This document shows positions 39,160 through 48,376 of a stretch of 64,000 nt of DNA, one piece after another. Positions within the stretch are counted from its first letter, which is position 1; every line of letters begins with the position of its first letter. The position numbers were made by a program, and so were the translations under genes. A model generated the notes under the pieces. The model was not told where the DNA came from, did no database searches, and saw nothing but the letters and a program-made list of their open reading frames with translations. The stretch is taken from NCBI GenBank assembly GCA_905182465.1, contig CAJJBI010000001.1:155049-219048 (forward strand), given 5' to 3'. Source of the stretch: Opitutaceae bacterium BACL24 MAG-120322-bin51 (lineage in GTDB: Bacteria; Verrucomicrobiota; Verrucomicrobiia; Opitutales; Coraliomargaritaceae).

Positions 39160-40278
39160 TTAATTGATAACCTCGACGGCCATATTCTCTATGTAGTAGG
39201 CGATAGGGCTAGTGGCGACTCGCTCACCAGGCTGGAGGCCGGCGGTGATGATGACTTCCATGGCGTCGCTTTTGATGATCTGGACTATACGGGTTTCGAG
39301 TAAACCAGAGTCGTTGACGATATAAACGCTATCAGAGCCGCGTAAGGCGTATCGTGGCAGTACGTAAGCCTCGCTGAGGTCACGACCTTCGATCTCGGCT
39401 TGTAAAAAGGTGCCGCGTCGTAGGGCGTGTTGATCGAGCGTAGGAGCAAAGGGGGCTTGGACTCTGGCCACGACGTAGAGTAGTCGGCTGCTGGGGTCGA
39501 CGTTGTCTTCGATCCGAATGAGTGGTGCTGTGCGAGTGTGTTCGCCAGTGCCATGCGTGAGTTTAACGAAGCGCTGGCGCTTGGTCCGCTGGTCGAGAAG
39601 GGCAGCTTCTTTTTCAGTAATAGGAAGGCGTATTTCAGCGCTACCGGTCGCGTAGATACGGCCGAGTGGGTTACTCGGGCTGGCGGTGACGAACTGGCCG
39701 AGATCGACTTGCTTGCTGAGTACAATGCCATCGTAGGGCGCAATGATTTCTGAGCGGGCAAGGTCGCGCAGGGCACGTTTGAGTTTGGCTTCGGCGCTGG
39801 CGATTCGGGCTTTGGCTTGGGCGAGTTGTGGTTTACGTAGTGTGAGGTCACTGGCTTTCCCGTCTCCGAGCGCCTGCCAGTCGGCGGCGGCTTGTTCGGA
39901 TTGTGCTTGTTCCTGCGCTAGTGCGAGCTCCGCATCAGCCAGGCCGGCGCTTGCGTTGGCAGCGGCGGCTTCATAGTCAGCGGGATCAATTTTAATTAGA
40001 CTATCGCCCTTGCTGAAGTGATTTCCGATTCGGAAAGAGTCGCTCACTTTGATCACGCGACCACTGACTTCGGCAATCAGATCGGTTTCTACGGTGGGCA
40101 GAAGTGTGCCTTGGCTGCTAACTGTGAGCTGAACGGACTGCGGTTGCACGGCGATGACCTCGACGCTCGCGATAGGACGCTGGGGCGTGACCTCGGCAGC
40201 GTCTGGTTTGAATATGACGAGCGTTGCAGTGATAATTACAGCGATGAGAAGAATGAATATTGGGAGGATGGATTTCAT
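39160..40278 (-). CDS. RND efflux membrane-fusion (periplasmic adaptor) protein
   Basis: The 372-residue adaptor is anchored by an N-terminal hydrophobic segment (ILPIFILLIAVIITATLVIF). Then come the lipoyl half (VQLTVSSQGTLLPTVETDLIAEVSGRV), a helical hairpin rich in Ala/Glu (about 100-165), the second lipoyl half (ARSEIIAPYDGIVLSKQ) and beta-barrel regions. It bridges the RND pump and the outer-membrane factor. Gene order TetR-OMF-adaptor-pump on one strand, with gaps of 35 bp on each side of this gene, marks a single operon. Confidence 0.93.
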   Translation of the reverse strand: MKSILPIFILLIAVIITATLVIFKPDAAEVTPQRPIASVEVIAVQPQSVQLTVSSQGTLLPTVETDLIAEVSGRVIKVSDSFRIGNHFSKGDSLIKIDPADYEAAAANASAGLADAELALAQEQAQSEQAAADWQALGDGKASDLTLRKPQLAQAKARIASAEAKLKRALRDLARSEIIAPYDGIVLSKQVDLGQFVTASPSNPLGRIYATGSAEIRLPITEKEAALLDQRTKRQRFVKLTHGTGEHTRTAPLIRIEDNVDPSSRLLYVVARVQAPFAPTLDQHALRRGTFLQAEIEGRDLSEAYVLPRYALRGSDSVYIVNDSGLLETRIVQIIKSDAMEVIITAGLQPGERVATSPIAYYIENMAVEVIN

Positions 40279-40313
40279 GGTAAAATAGTGGTGGGTGATG
40301 CCCTAAGGGTGCT

Positions 40314-41804
40314 TCAGTCGCCGTTTATGTTGGAGTGATTCTTTAGCGTTTCGGGCGGCGGCTGAATTACGCCGCTGTGATCAAATGCGCCACCGAGCGC
40401 TAGATACAGATCGACGCGGTTTTGTAAGAAGAGGTTGGCCACACTGAGGAGGCGGCCACGTGCGGCATCAGCGGTGCGCCTGGTGTCGAGGGCGGTGAGA
40501 AAATCGCCAGTGCCGCTTCGGTAGCGATTCCATGCGAGGGATTCGGTGGCGGTGGCCTCTTCGGCGGCGATGGCCAGCTTAGCTTGTTCGCGACGGATGA
40601 ATTGCTCGGCAGCAAGGGTGGTTTCGACTTCAAGGAAGGCGCGTAGTGCGCTGTCGCGGTAATTGGCAGCCGCTTGGTCTCGGAGTGCGGCGCTACGATC
40701 GATATTAGCGATGATACGCCCGCCTTGGAAGATCGGTTGCGTGAGATTTCCCGCGAGTGCCCAAACACCGAAGTCCCCATTGAGCAGGTTTTCGAACTCC
40801 TGCGAAGAGGTCCCGCCCGATGCGGTCAAACTGATCTGTGGTAGGAGGTTTTTTTTGGAGGCTCTTAGCTCGCGATCGGTGGCAGCGAGTTGGCGCTCGG
40901 CTGCTACCAGATCTGGGCGTCGTTGGATAAGATCGGCTGGGAGACCGGCGGGGATCGTCGGTGGAAGACTGGGCAAAGTAATGGCGGCATCAAGAACTCC
41001 TGCGGGGTAGCGCCCAAGGACGACTTCCAGTTGTCGAGTGGCCTGATCAAGAGCTCGCTGGCGAAATACAGCGTCGGCTTCGGCGGAAGCGACTTGGGTA
41101 TGGATACGGCGCAGGTCAATGCCCTCAGTTAGGCCGAGTTTGAAGCGCGATTCGAGAGCGCGTTGATTGTAGCGGTAGGCTTCTGCCGTATGCTCTGCGA
41201 GGGCGAGCTGTTGCTGGGCTTCTATTAGGTTGAGCCATCCTTTTGTTGTCTGCGCAGCGAGCGAGAGACGAGCCGCGTCGAGGTCGGCTTGGTAGCCCTC
41301 AACACGAGCGACAGCAGCAGATGTTTGGTCGCGTAGGCGTCCCCAGAGGTCGATTTCCCAACGGAGGTCGAGCGCAAGGTCGTAGTTTTCAAAAACTACG
41401 CCACCAGTGGGGTTAGGACCGAATGTATTGATCTGTTGGCGAGCGCCGTTGAGTCCTAGTCCCAAGCTAGGCTTCAGATCGGCACCCGAGATACGTGCTT
41501 CAGCGACGGATTGGGCAAAGCGCGCTGCGGTGGCTTTAAGATTCGGGTTTTTGGCGAGCGCTTCGAGCACGAGCGCTTCGAGTTGAGGTGATTTGAAGTC
41601 TGCCAGCCAAGCGGTAGGTGCAGTGTTGAAGCTTTGACTGCTCCATGCTGTAGGAAGATCGATGGCAGGTGGTTCGCTGCGGTCGGGCGAGGTGGCACAG
41701 GCTGAGAAGAGCAGGGTCGTGGTAGCTAGACTTAAACATTTTAAAGCAGTCACGCACGAGCGAGTCTTTCTTTTGTTAATGGTAGATGTGTGTAGATGGA
41801 ACAT
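40314..41804 (-). CDS. TolC-family outer-membrane efflux lipoprotein (NodT/OprM type)
   Basis: The 496-residue protein has a lipoprotein signal with lipobox LFSAC (Cys about residue 36). Two repeated outer-membrane-factor helical domains follow, for example LEALVLEALAKNPNLKATAAR and the LPADLIQRRPDLVAAERQLAATD motif typical of the NodT family. It forms the outer-membrane channel of the tripartite pump encoded by the next two genes. Its ATG overlaps the TetR stop by one base (TAATG), so translation is coupled to that of the regulator. Confidence 0.93.
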   Translation of the reverse strand: MFHLHTSTINKRKTRSCVTALKCLSLATTTLLFSACATSPDRSEPPAIDLPTAWSSQSFNTAPTAWLADFKSPQLEALVLEALAKNPNLKATAARFAQSVAEARISGADLKPSLGLGLNGARQQINTFGPNPTGGVVFENYDLALDLRWEIDLWGRLRDQTSAAVARVEGYQADLDAARLSLAAQTTKGWLNLIEAQQQLALAEHTAEAYRYNQRALESRFKLGLTEGIDLRRIHTQVASAEADAVFRQRALDQATRQLEVVLGRYPAGVLDAAITLPSLPPTIPAGLPADLIQRRPDLVAAERQLAATDRELRASKKNLLPQISLTASGGTSSQEFENLLNGDFGVWALAGNLTQPIFQGGRIIANIDRSAALRDQAAANYRDSALRAFLEVETTLAAEQFIRREQAKLAIAAEEATATESLAWNRYRSGTGDFLTALDTRRTADAARGRLLSVANLFLQNRVDLYLALGGAFDHSGVIQPPPETLKNHSNINGD

Positions 41805-42472
41805 TATCTCTGCTGAAAGCCGGCCACAACAAAGGTGGTTAATTCGTATAGTATCCTATCGAGATTCTTGCCGTCTAACTTACCATCAGAGATCGTTTCG
41901 AGGCGAACTTGCTCGATCACGGTGCCGATCATCGTGCTAACGGAGAGGAAGAAGCGGTATTGTATCTGCTCGGGGGAAAGCTCGGGGCAGCTACGCTGGA
42001 TTTCATGCATGAAGCACTTGGAGAGATCTGCAAAAAACTCTTTGTGCAAGCCGCGCATGAACTCGGCGGGCTCAGTTAGAGCACGACCAATGATTTGTAT
42101 GAGGCTGGTGTCGTTGACGGAAGCGGAACCAATACCAGTGAATAGCGGGCGAAAGAGTGTATCGTAGATCGTCGTGAGTGGAACAGGGTCGGGCGCGTGC
42201 GCTTCGATCTGCTGGTTGAGTAGTAGGTGACGTTGCTGGTTAATCGGCTCGAAGCGATCGCGCAAAAGCGCACGCATAAGATTCAATTTGGAGCCGAAGT
42301 GATAGTTGACAGCAGCCAAGTTGACCTTGGCCTCATGCGTGACTTGCCTTAAGGTCATGGCTCGGTAGCCCCCTTGAGCAAAAACTTTACCAGTTGCACT
42401 CAGTATTTTTTGCCGAGTCTTGTCCGAAACTGAACGCTCGTCTTTTTGAGGGGTTTTCATTTTTTCAAACAC
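41804..42472 (-). CDS. TetR family repressor of the efflux operon
   Basis: The 222-residue protein has an N-terminal TetR helix-turn-helix (KILSATGKVFAQGGYRAM, LRQVTHEAKVNLAAVNYHFG, KLNLMRALLRDRF). A helical ligand-binding part follows, resembling the CerR/YbiH-type C-terminal domain (EFMRGLHKEFF, RFFLSVSTMIGTVIEQ). It is the first gene of the efflux operon and probably represses it, with export substrates as inducers. About 90 bp separate it from the divergent oxidoreductase/lpxB genes. Confidence 0.92.
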   Translation of the reverse strand: MFEKMKTPQKDERSVSDKTRQKILSATGKVFAQGGYRAMTLRQVTHEAKVNLAAVNYHFGSKLNLMRALLRDRFEPINQQRHLLLNQQIEAHAPDPVPLTTIYDTLFRPLFTGIGSASVNDTSLIQIIGRALTEPAEFMRGLHKEFFADLSKCFMHEIQRSCPELSPEQIQYRFFLSVSTMIGTVIEQVRLETISDGKLDGKNLDRILYELTTFVVAGFQQR

Positions 42473-42564
42473 TTGTTTAAAAAGTTACCTAGGTCAACTG
42501 TAGTATTTAATTAATGCGATGATTGCGCCTTGTCAGCTTAAGCTGGGCTATCTTTGCTGAAGCT

Positions 42565-43494
42565 ATGTCTGAACAATCGAAAATTCGCTGTGGAGTGGTC
42601 GGCACTGGTTATTTGGGGCAGCACCATGCCCGTATTTATGCTGCTCTAGACGAGTGTGAACTCGTTGGTGTCGTGGAGGCTGATGATGTTCGCGCTGCTG
42701 AGATCTGCGAAAAGTTTGATTGCCAGCGTTTTGACTCTGGAGATGCGCTCGCAGCGGCCTGTGACGCTGTCAGTGTGGTCGTGCCGACCGATAAACACTG
42801 CGAAGTCGCTGTGCCACTGCTACTTGGCGGCTGCCATTTGCTGATCGAGAAGCCGCTTTGCACGAGCCTTGTCGAGGCAGAAGAAATTCTAGCGGCGGCA
42901 AAAGCCAAGGGCTGTATTGTGCAAGTTGGGCACATCGAGCACTATAATCCTGTGATGGGCTTTTTGGAAAATGCAGTCACTGATCCACAGTTTATCACGG
43001 CTGACAGACTCGCACCTTTTAACCCGCGTGGCACGGAAGTCGGGGTGGTGCTCGATCTCATGATTCACGATATCGGCGTGATCCTGGCGCTTGTGCGCTC
43101 GCCCGTAAAGCAGGTGGATGCGGTTGGAGTCAACGTGCTTTCAAATTCGGAAGACATCGCGAATGCGCGCATCACCTTTGAAAATGGCTGCGTGGCCAAC
43201 ATCAACACTAGCCGCGTGAGCACGAGAAAGGTCCGTGAAATACGCGTCTTCCAACCGCAAAATTATTTATCGCTCGATTTTCAAGAACAAAGCGGGCACT
43301 TCCTACGCAAGGTAGACAGCGAGCTTGTGCGCGAGGAAATTCCGATCGAAAAGGATGAGCCCCTGAAACTAGAGCTAGCCTCTTTTGTGCAAGTCGTGAA
43401 AAGCGCGGGCAAACCAAAGGTCGGTGCTGAACTTGGTAAGTCCGCATTGGAGCTAGCCATCCAAATTACCGAGCTGATCCACTTGCCTAAGTAA
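42565..43494 (+). CDS. Gfo/Idh/MocA oxidoreductase paired with lpxB (GnnA-like)
   Basis: The start is the ATG at 42565 (MSEQSKIRCGVVGTGYLG). The 309-residue protein has a Rossmann motif (GTGYLG, 13-18), EKP (95-97), the distinctive GHIEHYNP (122-129) and LMIHDIGVI. This subgroup lies next to lpxA/lpxB in several phyla. The characterised relative GnnA oxidises UDP-GlcNAc at C3 so that GnnB can install a 3-amino group for amide-linked acyl chains in lipid A. Here lpxB follows after 2 bp. No GnnB-like aminotransferase is in the window, so the lipid A role is inferred from context. Confidence 0.85.
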   Translation: MSEQSKIRCGVVGTGYLGQHHARIYAALDECELVGVVEADDVRAAEICEKFDCQRFDSGDALAAACDAVSVVVPTDKHCEVAVPLLLGGCHLLIEKPLCTSLVEAEEILAAAKAKGCIVQVGHIEHYNPVMGFLENAVTDPQFITADRLAPFNPRGTEVGVVLDLMIHDIGVILALVRSPVKQVDAVGVNVLSNSEDIANARITFENGCVANINTSRVSTRKVREIRVFQPQNYLSLDFQEQSGHFLRKVDSELVREEIPIEKDEPLKLELASFVQVVKSAGKPKVGAELGKSALELAIQITELIHLPK

Positions 43495-43496
43495 CC

Positions 43497-44672
43497 GTGT
43501 CGAAATCGCTTCCAGCTACTACGGATTTCCCTGCGCCGGTCAACGGTCGGCCGGATTTGCTCATCATTGCTGGTGAGCACTCAGGGGATGAGCACGCCGC
43601 GCTGCTACTCGCAGATTTACGTGCGAAACAACCCGATTTGAAAGTTGCCTGCCTTGGCGGGGTCGAGCTACAGGCAGCTGGTTCGCAATTGCTCTACGAT
43701 CTGACGGCGGTATCAATTGTCGGCTTCGTCGAAGTGGTGCGTTATTATAGCTTTTTCAAAGGCCTCTTTGATCGCACCCTGGACTGGATCGAGCGCTACG
43801 AGCCGAAGCATATTTGTTTTGTCGATTATCCTGGTTTTAATCTACGCCTCGCCGAACAATTGACCAAGCGTGGCTTAAGTAAAAAGGGCGGCGGCGAAAT
43901 TGGCCTCAGTTATTATGTGGGGCCGCAAGTTTGGGCATGGAAGGCAAAGCGCCGCTTTAAAATGGCGCAAATACTGGATCGACTGGGTGTAATTTTCCCA
44001 TTTGAGGTCGAATGCTTTGCCGACACAAATTTGCCTACGGAGTTTGTGGGGCACCCCTTTGTCCGTGAAAGCTGGCAAGCGCCGTTTCGCTACGAGGCAG
44101 ATGCGCCCGTCCTACTGCTCCCTGGGAGCCGAAGCGCGGCGGTGGGACGAATATTCCCGCTCTTGCTCGCGGGCTTTCGGAAAGCTCGGGAGTCGAAACC
44201 TGCGCTTAAAGCGACGGTGGTCTATCCTAGTGCGAAGATTCGGGATTTGCTGGAGTCGATCTTGGCAACGCAGCCAGACTTGGCTCAGCAGATTGAATTC
44301 GTTTCCAATAAAACTGAGAACTTGCCCGGCAGTGCTGTGTTGATGAGTTCTGGTACTATGTCTCTCGGCTGCGCGCTTTCGGCCATACCAGGGGCGATTG
44401 CGTATCGGCTCAATCCAATGAGCTACTGGCTCGGGCGAATTTTAGTGAAGGTCAAATACATCGGTATCGCCAACTTGCTACTGGATCGTCCATTGCACCC
44501 AGAGTTTATCCAAGCTGCGGCGAGCCCTGCGCAACTGAGTCGGCAACTGTTGCGAGCCTTGGATCAAAGTGAAGCGGCAGCTGAGGCTCAAGACGGAGCA
44601 GTTGAGCTACGTGAATTGCTCCACGCTGGCAGAGATGCCAGTGCCGCAGAGTGGCTAGCAAGAGGATTGTGA
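43497..44672 (+). CDS. lpxB: Lipid-A-disaccharide synthase
   Basis: The gene starts with GTG two bases after the oxidoreductase stop. The 391-residue protein shows LpxB features: LLIIAGEHSGDEHAALLL, GGVELQAAGSQLLYD, VDYPGFNLRLAEQL, GPQVWAWKAKRRFKM, EFVGHPF and the late SSGTMSLGCAL. It condenses UDP-2,3-diacylglucosamine with lipid X to form the lipid A disaccharide at the inner membrane. Its presence shows that the organism makes lipid A and has a true outer membrane. Confidence 0.96.
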   Translation: MSKSLPATTDFPAPVNGRPDLLIIAGEHSGDEHAALLLADLRAKQPDLKVACLGGVELQAAGSQLLYDLTAVSIVGFVEVVRYYSFFKGLFDRTLDWIERYEPKHICFVDYPGFNLRLAEQLTKRGLSKKGGGEIGLSYYVGPQVWAWKAKRRFKMAQILDRLGVIFPFEVECFADTNLPTEFVGHPFVRESWQAPFRYEADAPVLLLPGSRSAAVGRIFPLLLAGFRKARESKPALKATVVYPSAKIRDLLESILATQPDLAQQIEFVSNKTENLPGSAVLMSSGTMSLGCALSAIPGAIAYRLNPMSYWLGRILVKVKYIGIANLLLDRPLHPEFIQAAASPAQLSRQLLRALDQSEAAAEAQDGAVELRELLHAGRDASAAEWLARGL

Positions 44673-44778
44673 GATTGTGGCGTGTCTACTTCCGAGAACT
44701 CAATGTATGCTTGTCACCCGTAATTATAGGGTGCTCACAACTTGTGATGCAGACGAAAGAGAACAAGCCACCGCGGGA

Positions 44779-45039
44779 CTAGGCACCGATGACCAAATCC
44801 GCATCTCCCTTAGGCTGGCAGCAGCAGAGTAGGGCGTTGCCCTCGTCGGGTTCGCCCGTGTGGCCATTTGGATAATCGACCTCTCCGGAGAGGATCGGTT
44901 GTTGGCAAGCGGTGCAGTTACCCATGCGGCAGCCATAGTCGAGATCGAGATCATGGATCTCGCCAAGTTCGAGAATGCTTTCTTCATTACCCGTCCATGG
45001 AGCGGTAACCCCTGATTTTTTAAATACAATATTAGCCAT
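44779..45039 (-). CDS. Plant-type [2Fe-2S] ferredoxin
   Basis: The start is the ATG at 45039 ([10 protein letters not shown]); an upstream Met would add six residues. The 86-residue protein has the CX4CX2C cluster motif [11 protein letters not shown] (Cys37, 42, 45) and the distal Cys in a CCC run (72-74), so all four ligands are available. It carries electrons in the cytoplasm; its redox partner is unknown. It converges on lpxB and stands alone. The triple Cys near the last ligand leaves the exact fourth ligand uncertain. Confidence 0.9.
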   Translation of the reverse strand: MANIVFKKSGVTAPWTGNEESILELGEIHDLDLDYGCRMGNCTACQQPILSGEVDYPNGHTGEPDEGNALLCCCQPKGDADLVIGA

Positions 45040-45173
45040 ACATTTTAAACAATTCACTGTTCACTACAATGCAACTCGTTTTGCTATCTAGTTGTTCTGA
45101 ATAAATCATGATTAGGAATTAAGTTGAGGCTTTATTGCTAAGTGTCTGCTTTCTTGCCTCTTACTACCTATAT

Positions 45174-45407
45174 ATGTCAAAAATTCGCCAAATCGACTAC
45201 ACTACACCACGCACGCTCGTTTCTTACAGTGGTAAGCGCACTGTACGCATGACCGGTCAGGAGAATCGCTATAAATTTTCGGGTGTCTTCATCGCAGGTG
45301 AGGAGGATGAGTTTGCCAAAATTGGCGAGGAGCGCAAAGACTGGCAAAAGAGTGCCTTTCCGCTGCCATGGACGGATTCGCCTGATGTGGTCGAGCCAGA
45401 ATCCTAA
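45174..45407 (+). CDS. Small conserved-looking hypothetical protein (77 aa)
   Basis: The ATG at 45174 opens MSKIRQIDYTTPRTLVSYSG and the frame ends at PDVVEPES. The protein is soluble, has no Cys and carries a charged centre (GEEDEFAKIGEERKDWQ). It lies about 100 bp upstream of rpsP on the same strand. Its composition is coding-like, and the codon use resembles that of its neighbours. I do not recognise a family, and no function is proposed. Confidence 0.65.
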   Translation: MSKIRQIDYTTPRTLVSYSGKRTVRMTGQENRYKFSGVFIAGEEDEFAKIGEERKDWQKSAFPLPWTDSPDVVEPES

Positions 45408-45508
45408 TATTTATCCCGCTCTGCGCTTGACAGGGCGGGGCGGAACTCCTTTTTTCTTCGCTTTTCTCCAATCGCGGCGTTCTGCCGCTGATTCCAGCTT
45501 TTCTAATT

Positions 45509-45784
45509 ATGGCACTTAAAATTCGTCTCCAACGTCACGGCGCAAGCCACCGTCCTTTTTATCGTATGGTCGTCACCGAAGCACTTGCGCGTCGTGATGG
45601 TCGTTTCGTCGAAGTGCTTGGCACTTACGAGCCACAAGCCAAGCGCTCAGAGGACGAGCTTAGTGTTAAGCTCGACCGCGTAGATTACTGGAAGTCTGTT
45701 GGTGCGAAGCCTACCGACACAGCTGCTAGCCTGATTCGCAAGGCTCGTCGCGAGGCGCCAGCTGAGGCATCCGCCGAAGCGTAA
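45509..45784 (+). CDS. rpsP: 30S ribosomal protein S16
   Basis: The 91-residue protein is a full-length S16: MALKIRLQRHGASHRPFYRMVV, RDGRFVEVLGTYEP and VDYWKSVGAKPTDTA. It binds 16S rRNA and aids 30S assembly. It is the first gene of the rpsP-trmD-rplS set. The rimM gene that commonly sits between rpsP and trmD is absent; only 41 bp separate them here. Confidence 0.97.
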   Translation: MALKIRLQRHGASHRPFYRMVVTEALARRDGRFVEVLGTYEPQAKRSEDELSVKLDRVDYWKSVGAKPTDTAASLIRKARREAPAEASAEA

Positions 45785-45825
45785 AGCATTTCCCGCATCG
45801 CGGGAGAACTCGATTCTCTGCTCCC

Positions 45826-46503
<678 letters not shown>

Positions 46504-46532
46504 TTTTTAATACAAAAACGGAGAATTCCAGA

Positions 46533-46904
46533 ATGAGCCAAGCAATCCTCGAAGAAATCACTAAAGATCAACTCACCGACGACCGCGCCGACTTTAAGGT
46601 AGGGGATGGCGTTCGCGTTCACCTCAAGGTTAAAGAAGGTGACAAGACTCGTATCCAGATCTTTGCTGGTATTGTTATCTCTCGCCGCGGCGGTGGTATC
46701 CAAGAAGCATTCACCGTGCGTCGTATCGCATCGGGTGTTGGTGTGGAAAAAGTTTTCCCTGTGCACAGCCCGTCAATTGAAAAAGTTGAGATCGACCGCG
46801 AGTCTGTCACCATGCGTGCTCGTATGTTCTACATGCGTGATCGTATCGGTAAGGCCGCTAACCTTGTTAAGGAAAAGCGTCTTGTCGAAGCAGGCCGCAA
46901 ATAA
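46533..46904 (+). CDS. rplS: 50S ribosomal protein L19
   Basis: The start is the ATG at 46533, preceded by GGAGAATTCCAGA with a good ribosome binding site. An upstream in-frame Met within trmD is rejected. The 123-residue L19 shows FKVGDGVRVHLKVKEGDKTR, QIFAGIVISRRGGGIQEAF and GVGVEKVFPVHSP. It sits at the 30S-50S interface. It is the last gene of the set, with a strong terminator about 20 bp after the stop. Confidence 0.97.
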   Translation: MSQAILEEITKDQLTDDRADFKVGDGVRVHLKVKEGDKTRIQIFAGIVISRRGGGIQEAFTVRRIASGVGVEKVFPVHSPSIEKVEIDRESVTMRARMFYMRDRIGKAANLVKEKRLVEAGRK

Positions 46905-46925
46905 GCAGCTCACTATCACTTTTCA

Positions 46926-46957
46926 AAAAGGCCGACCCGCGAGGGGCGGCCTTTTTT
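46926..46957 (+). terminator. Rho-independent terminator after rplS
   Basis: AAAGGCCG pairs with CGGCCTTT. The loop itself forms CCC-GCGA-GGG, and a T-run follows. Confidence 0.93.
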
Positions 46958-47015
46958 AGTTGTGCGCGCTATCGCATTAACAATGATTTATCCATAATCA
47001 ACACGCGCCTCGCAT

Positions 47016-47477
47016 ATGCAATCGGACGACGACCTTCAAACGACGCTTTCTAAATGGCCTTTCATCCTCGGTGATGTGCTCCTGGTCGCTACCGCTCTAG
47101 CCATCTCGATATTGGGTGATTGGCAGCTATCTAACTGGCAAGTTGCCTCCTGTGTCATCTCGGTCGCGCTTGGCGCGGCACTTTTTGTGTTACCCTATAT
47201 AGTAGAGTTTCAAGTTCGTCTTCGAGAAGAGGCGGAGGATCGCACCGCCGATCTACGTATTTTACAGCGCCGCATTGTGAGCGCGCAGGAGCAAGTCGAA
47301 GCTGTGGTCGAGCGCATGGAGACCTTCGAGGCGGGTCTTAGCAATCTAGCACACGCTCAGCAGCCCGACTTTGCGGGGCCTATTCAGGCGCTTGAGGAAA
47401 AAATCGATCCACTCAATGATAAGCAAGCCGAGCAATCCGCTCAGCTGAAAGCACTCGCCAAGCAAGTCGAAGCTTAG
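47016..47477 (+). CDS. Hypothetical membrane protein with a coiled-coil tail
   Basis: The 153-residue product has two hydrophobic segments (about residues 16-34, ILGDVLLVATALAISILG, and 43-63, VASCVISVALGAALFVLPYIV). A long charged helical region (about 65-153) with heptad-like Leu/Val/Ala spacing suits a coiled coil. The likely topology is a hairpin in the inner membrane with a cytoplasmic coiled coil. The next gene lies 42 bp downstream in the same frame, separated by two stops, so the pair may work together. No known family is recognised with confidence. Confidence 0.7.
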   Translation: MQSDDDLQTTLSKWPFILGDVLLVATALAISILGDWQLSNWQVASCVISVALGAALFVLPYIVEFQVRLREEAEDRTADLRILQRRIVSAQEQVEAVVERMETFEAGLSNLAHAQQPDFAGPIQALEEKIDPLNDKQAEQSAQLKALAKQVEA

Positions 47478-47519
47478 CTAAATCACTAGACGCTAAGGCG
47501 AGATATTAGCTCGGCTCAA

Positions 47520-48296
47520 GTGGCCGAATCTCCCGAGCCAGTGGAGTCGACTGAGGAAAAAGTCGAGGAGCCCGAAAAGGCAGCGCTGGTTGAAGTCACC
47601 CCCGACGAACCAACTGCCAAGAAAACACGAGCCCCGCGCAAGCCCCGCACGCCTGAACCAAGCTTGCTTCAGCGCGCGATTGAGCAAAAGCAGGACAAGT
47701 CATCCGAGGCAGTCAGCCGTATTATTGAATCTAGGTCAAAGAAGTCGCTATCAGAAGAAGCCCTTGCCGTAGAGCCGACGCAAGAAGCGCCCAAGCCAGA
47801 AACTGAGAAGTCCGCCAAAGTTAACAAAGCGAAAGAGCCCTCACCACCAGCCGAAAAGCCCGAAGTGAAACCCGAGCCGCCTCTAGAGGAAGAAGTGCCT
47901 GAGCCGCTAGACGGAGCGATCACTCCAGCTCTTACCGAGTCTGTTACCAAGGAACCTGAAACTCAGCCAGTTGAGTCGGAAGATATGTTTGGCGACGTGG
48001 TTCCTTCACCAGTTAAGAAGCGCGTGCGCACCAAAAAAAGCGATAGCGCGGTCGTGGCCTCCGTCTTTATTGGGATAGGGAACAAGCCTTTTGTGCGCGG
48101 CAGTGGGGCAGGGCTAAATTGGGACAAGGGCATTGCCATGGAGTTTGTAGAGATCGGTAAATGGCAATGGATTCCACCTGCTGATCTTGATGAGCCAGTT
48201 GAGCTACAGCTCTTCAGGAACGACGAGGATGCGGATAGTACCGGTAAATATACACTAGAGCCCGGACAACAGCTGGACTTATCACCTGTTTTCTAA
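47520..48296 (+). CDS. Hypothetical Pro/Glu/Lys-rich protein with a compact C-terminal domain
   Basis: This starts at a GTG (reading AESPEPVESTEEKVEEPEK); an earlier non-ATG start in the same open stretch is possible. About 180 residues are low-complexity and rich in Pro, Glu, Lys and Ala, probably disordered. A roughly 80-residue folded-looking end follows (VVASVFIGIGNKPFVRGSGAGL, GKWQWIPPADLDEPVELQLF). The C-terminal part resembles small beta domains of unknown function seen in Verrucomicrobiota. It probably pairs with the coiled-coil membrane protein upstream. It has no signal peptide. Function unknown. Confidence 0.7.
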   Translation: MAESPEPVESTEEKVEEPEKAALVEVTPDEPTAKKTRAPRKPRTPEPSLLQRAIEQKQDKSSEAVSRIIESRSKKSLSEEALAVEPTQEAPKPETEKSAKVNKAKEPSPPAEKPEVKPEPPLEEEVPEPLDGAITPALTESVTKEPETQPVESEDMFGDVVPSPVKKRVRTKKSDSAVVASVFIGIGNKPFVRGSGAGLNWDKGIAMEFVEIGKWQWIPPADLDEPVELQLFRNDEDADSTGKYTLEPGQQLDLSPVF

Positions 48297-48376
48297 AACC
48301 TCTCTGAATCTAATCGGGTAACCAGAAAAAGGTATCCGATTCCAACGGCCATAAACAAGCCGAACGCACCCATCCA

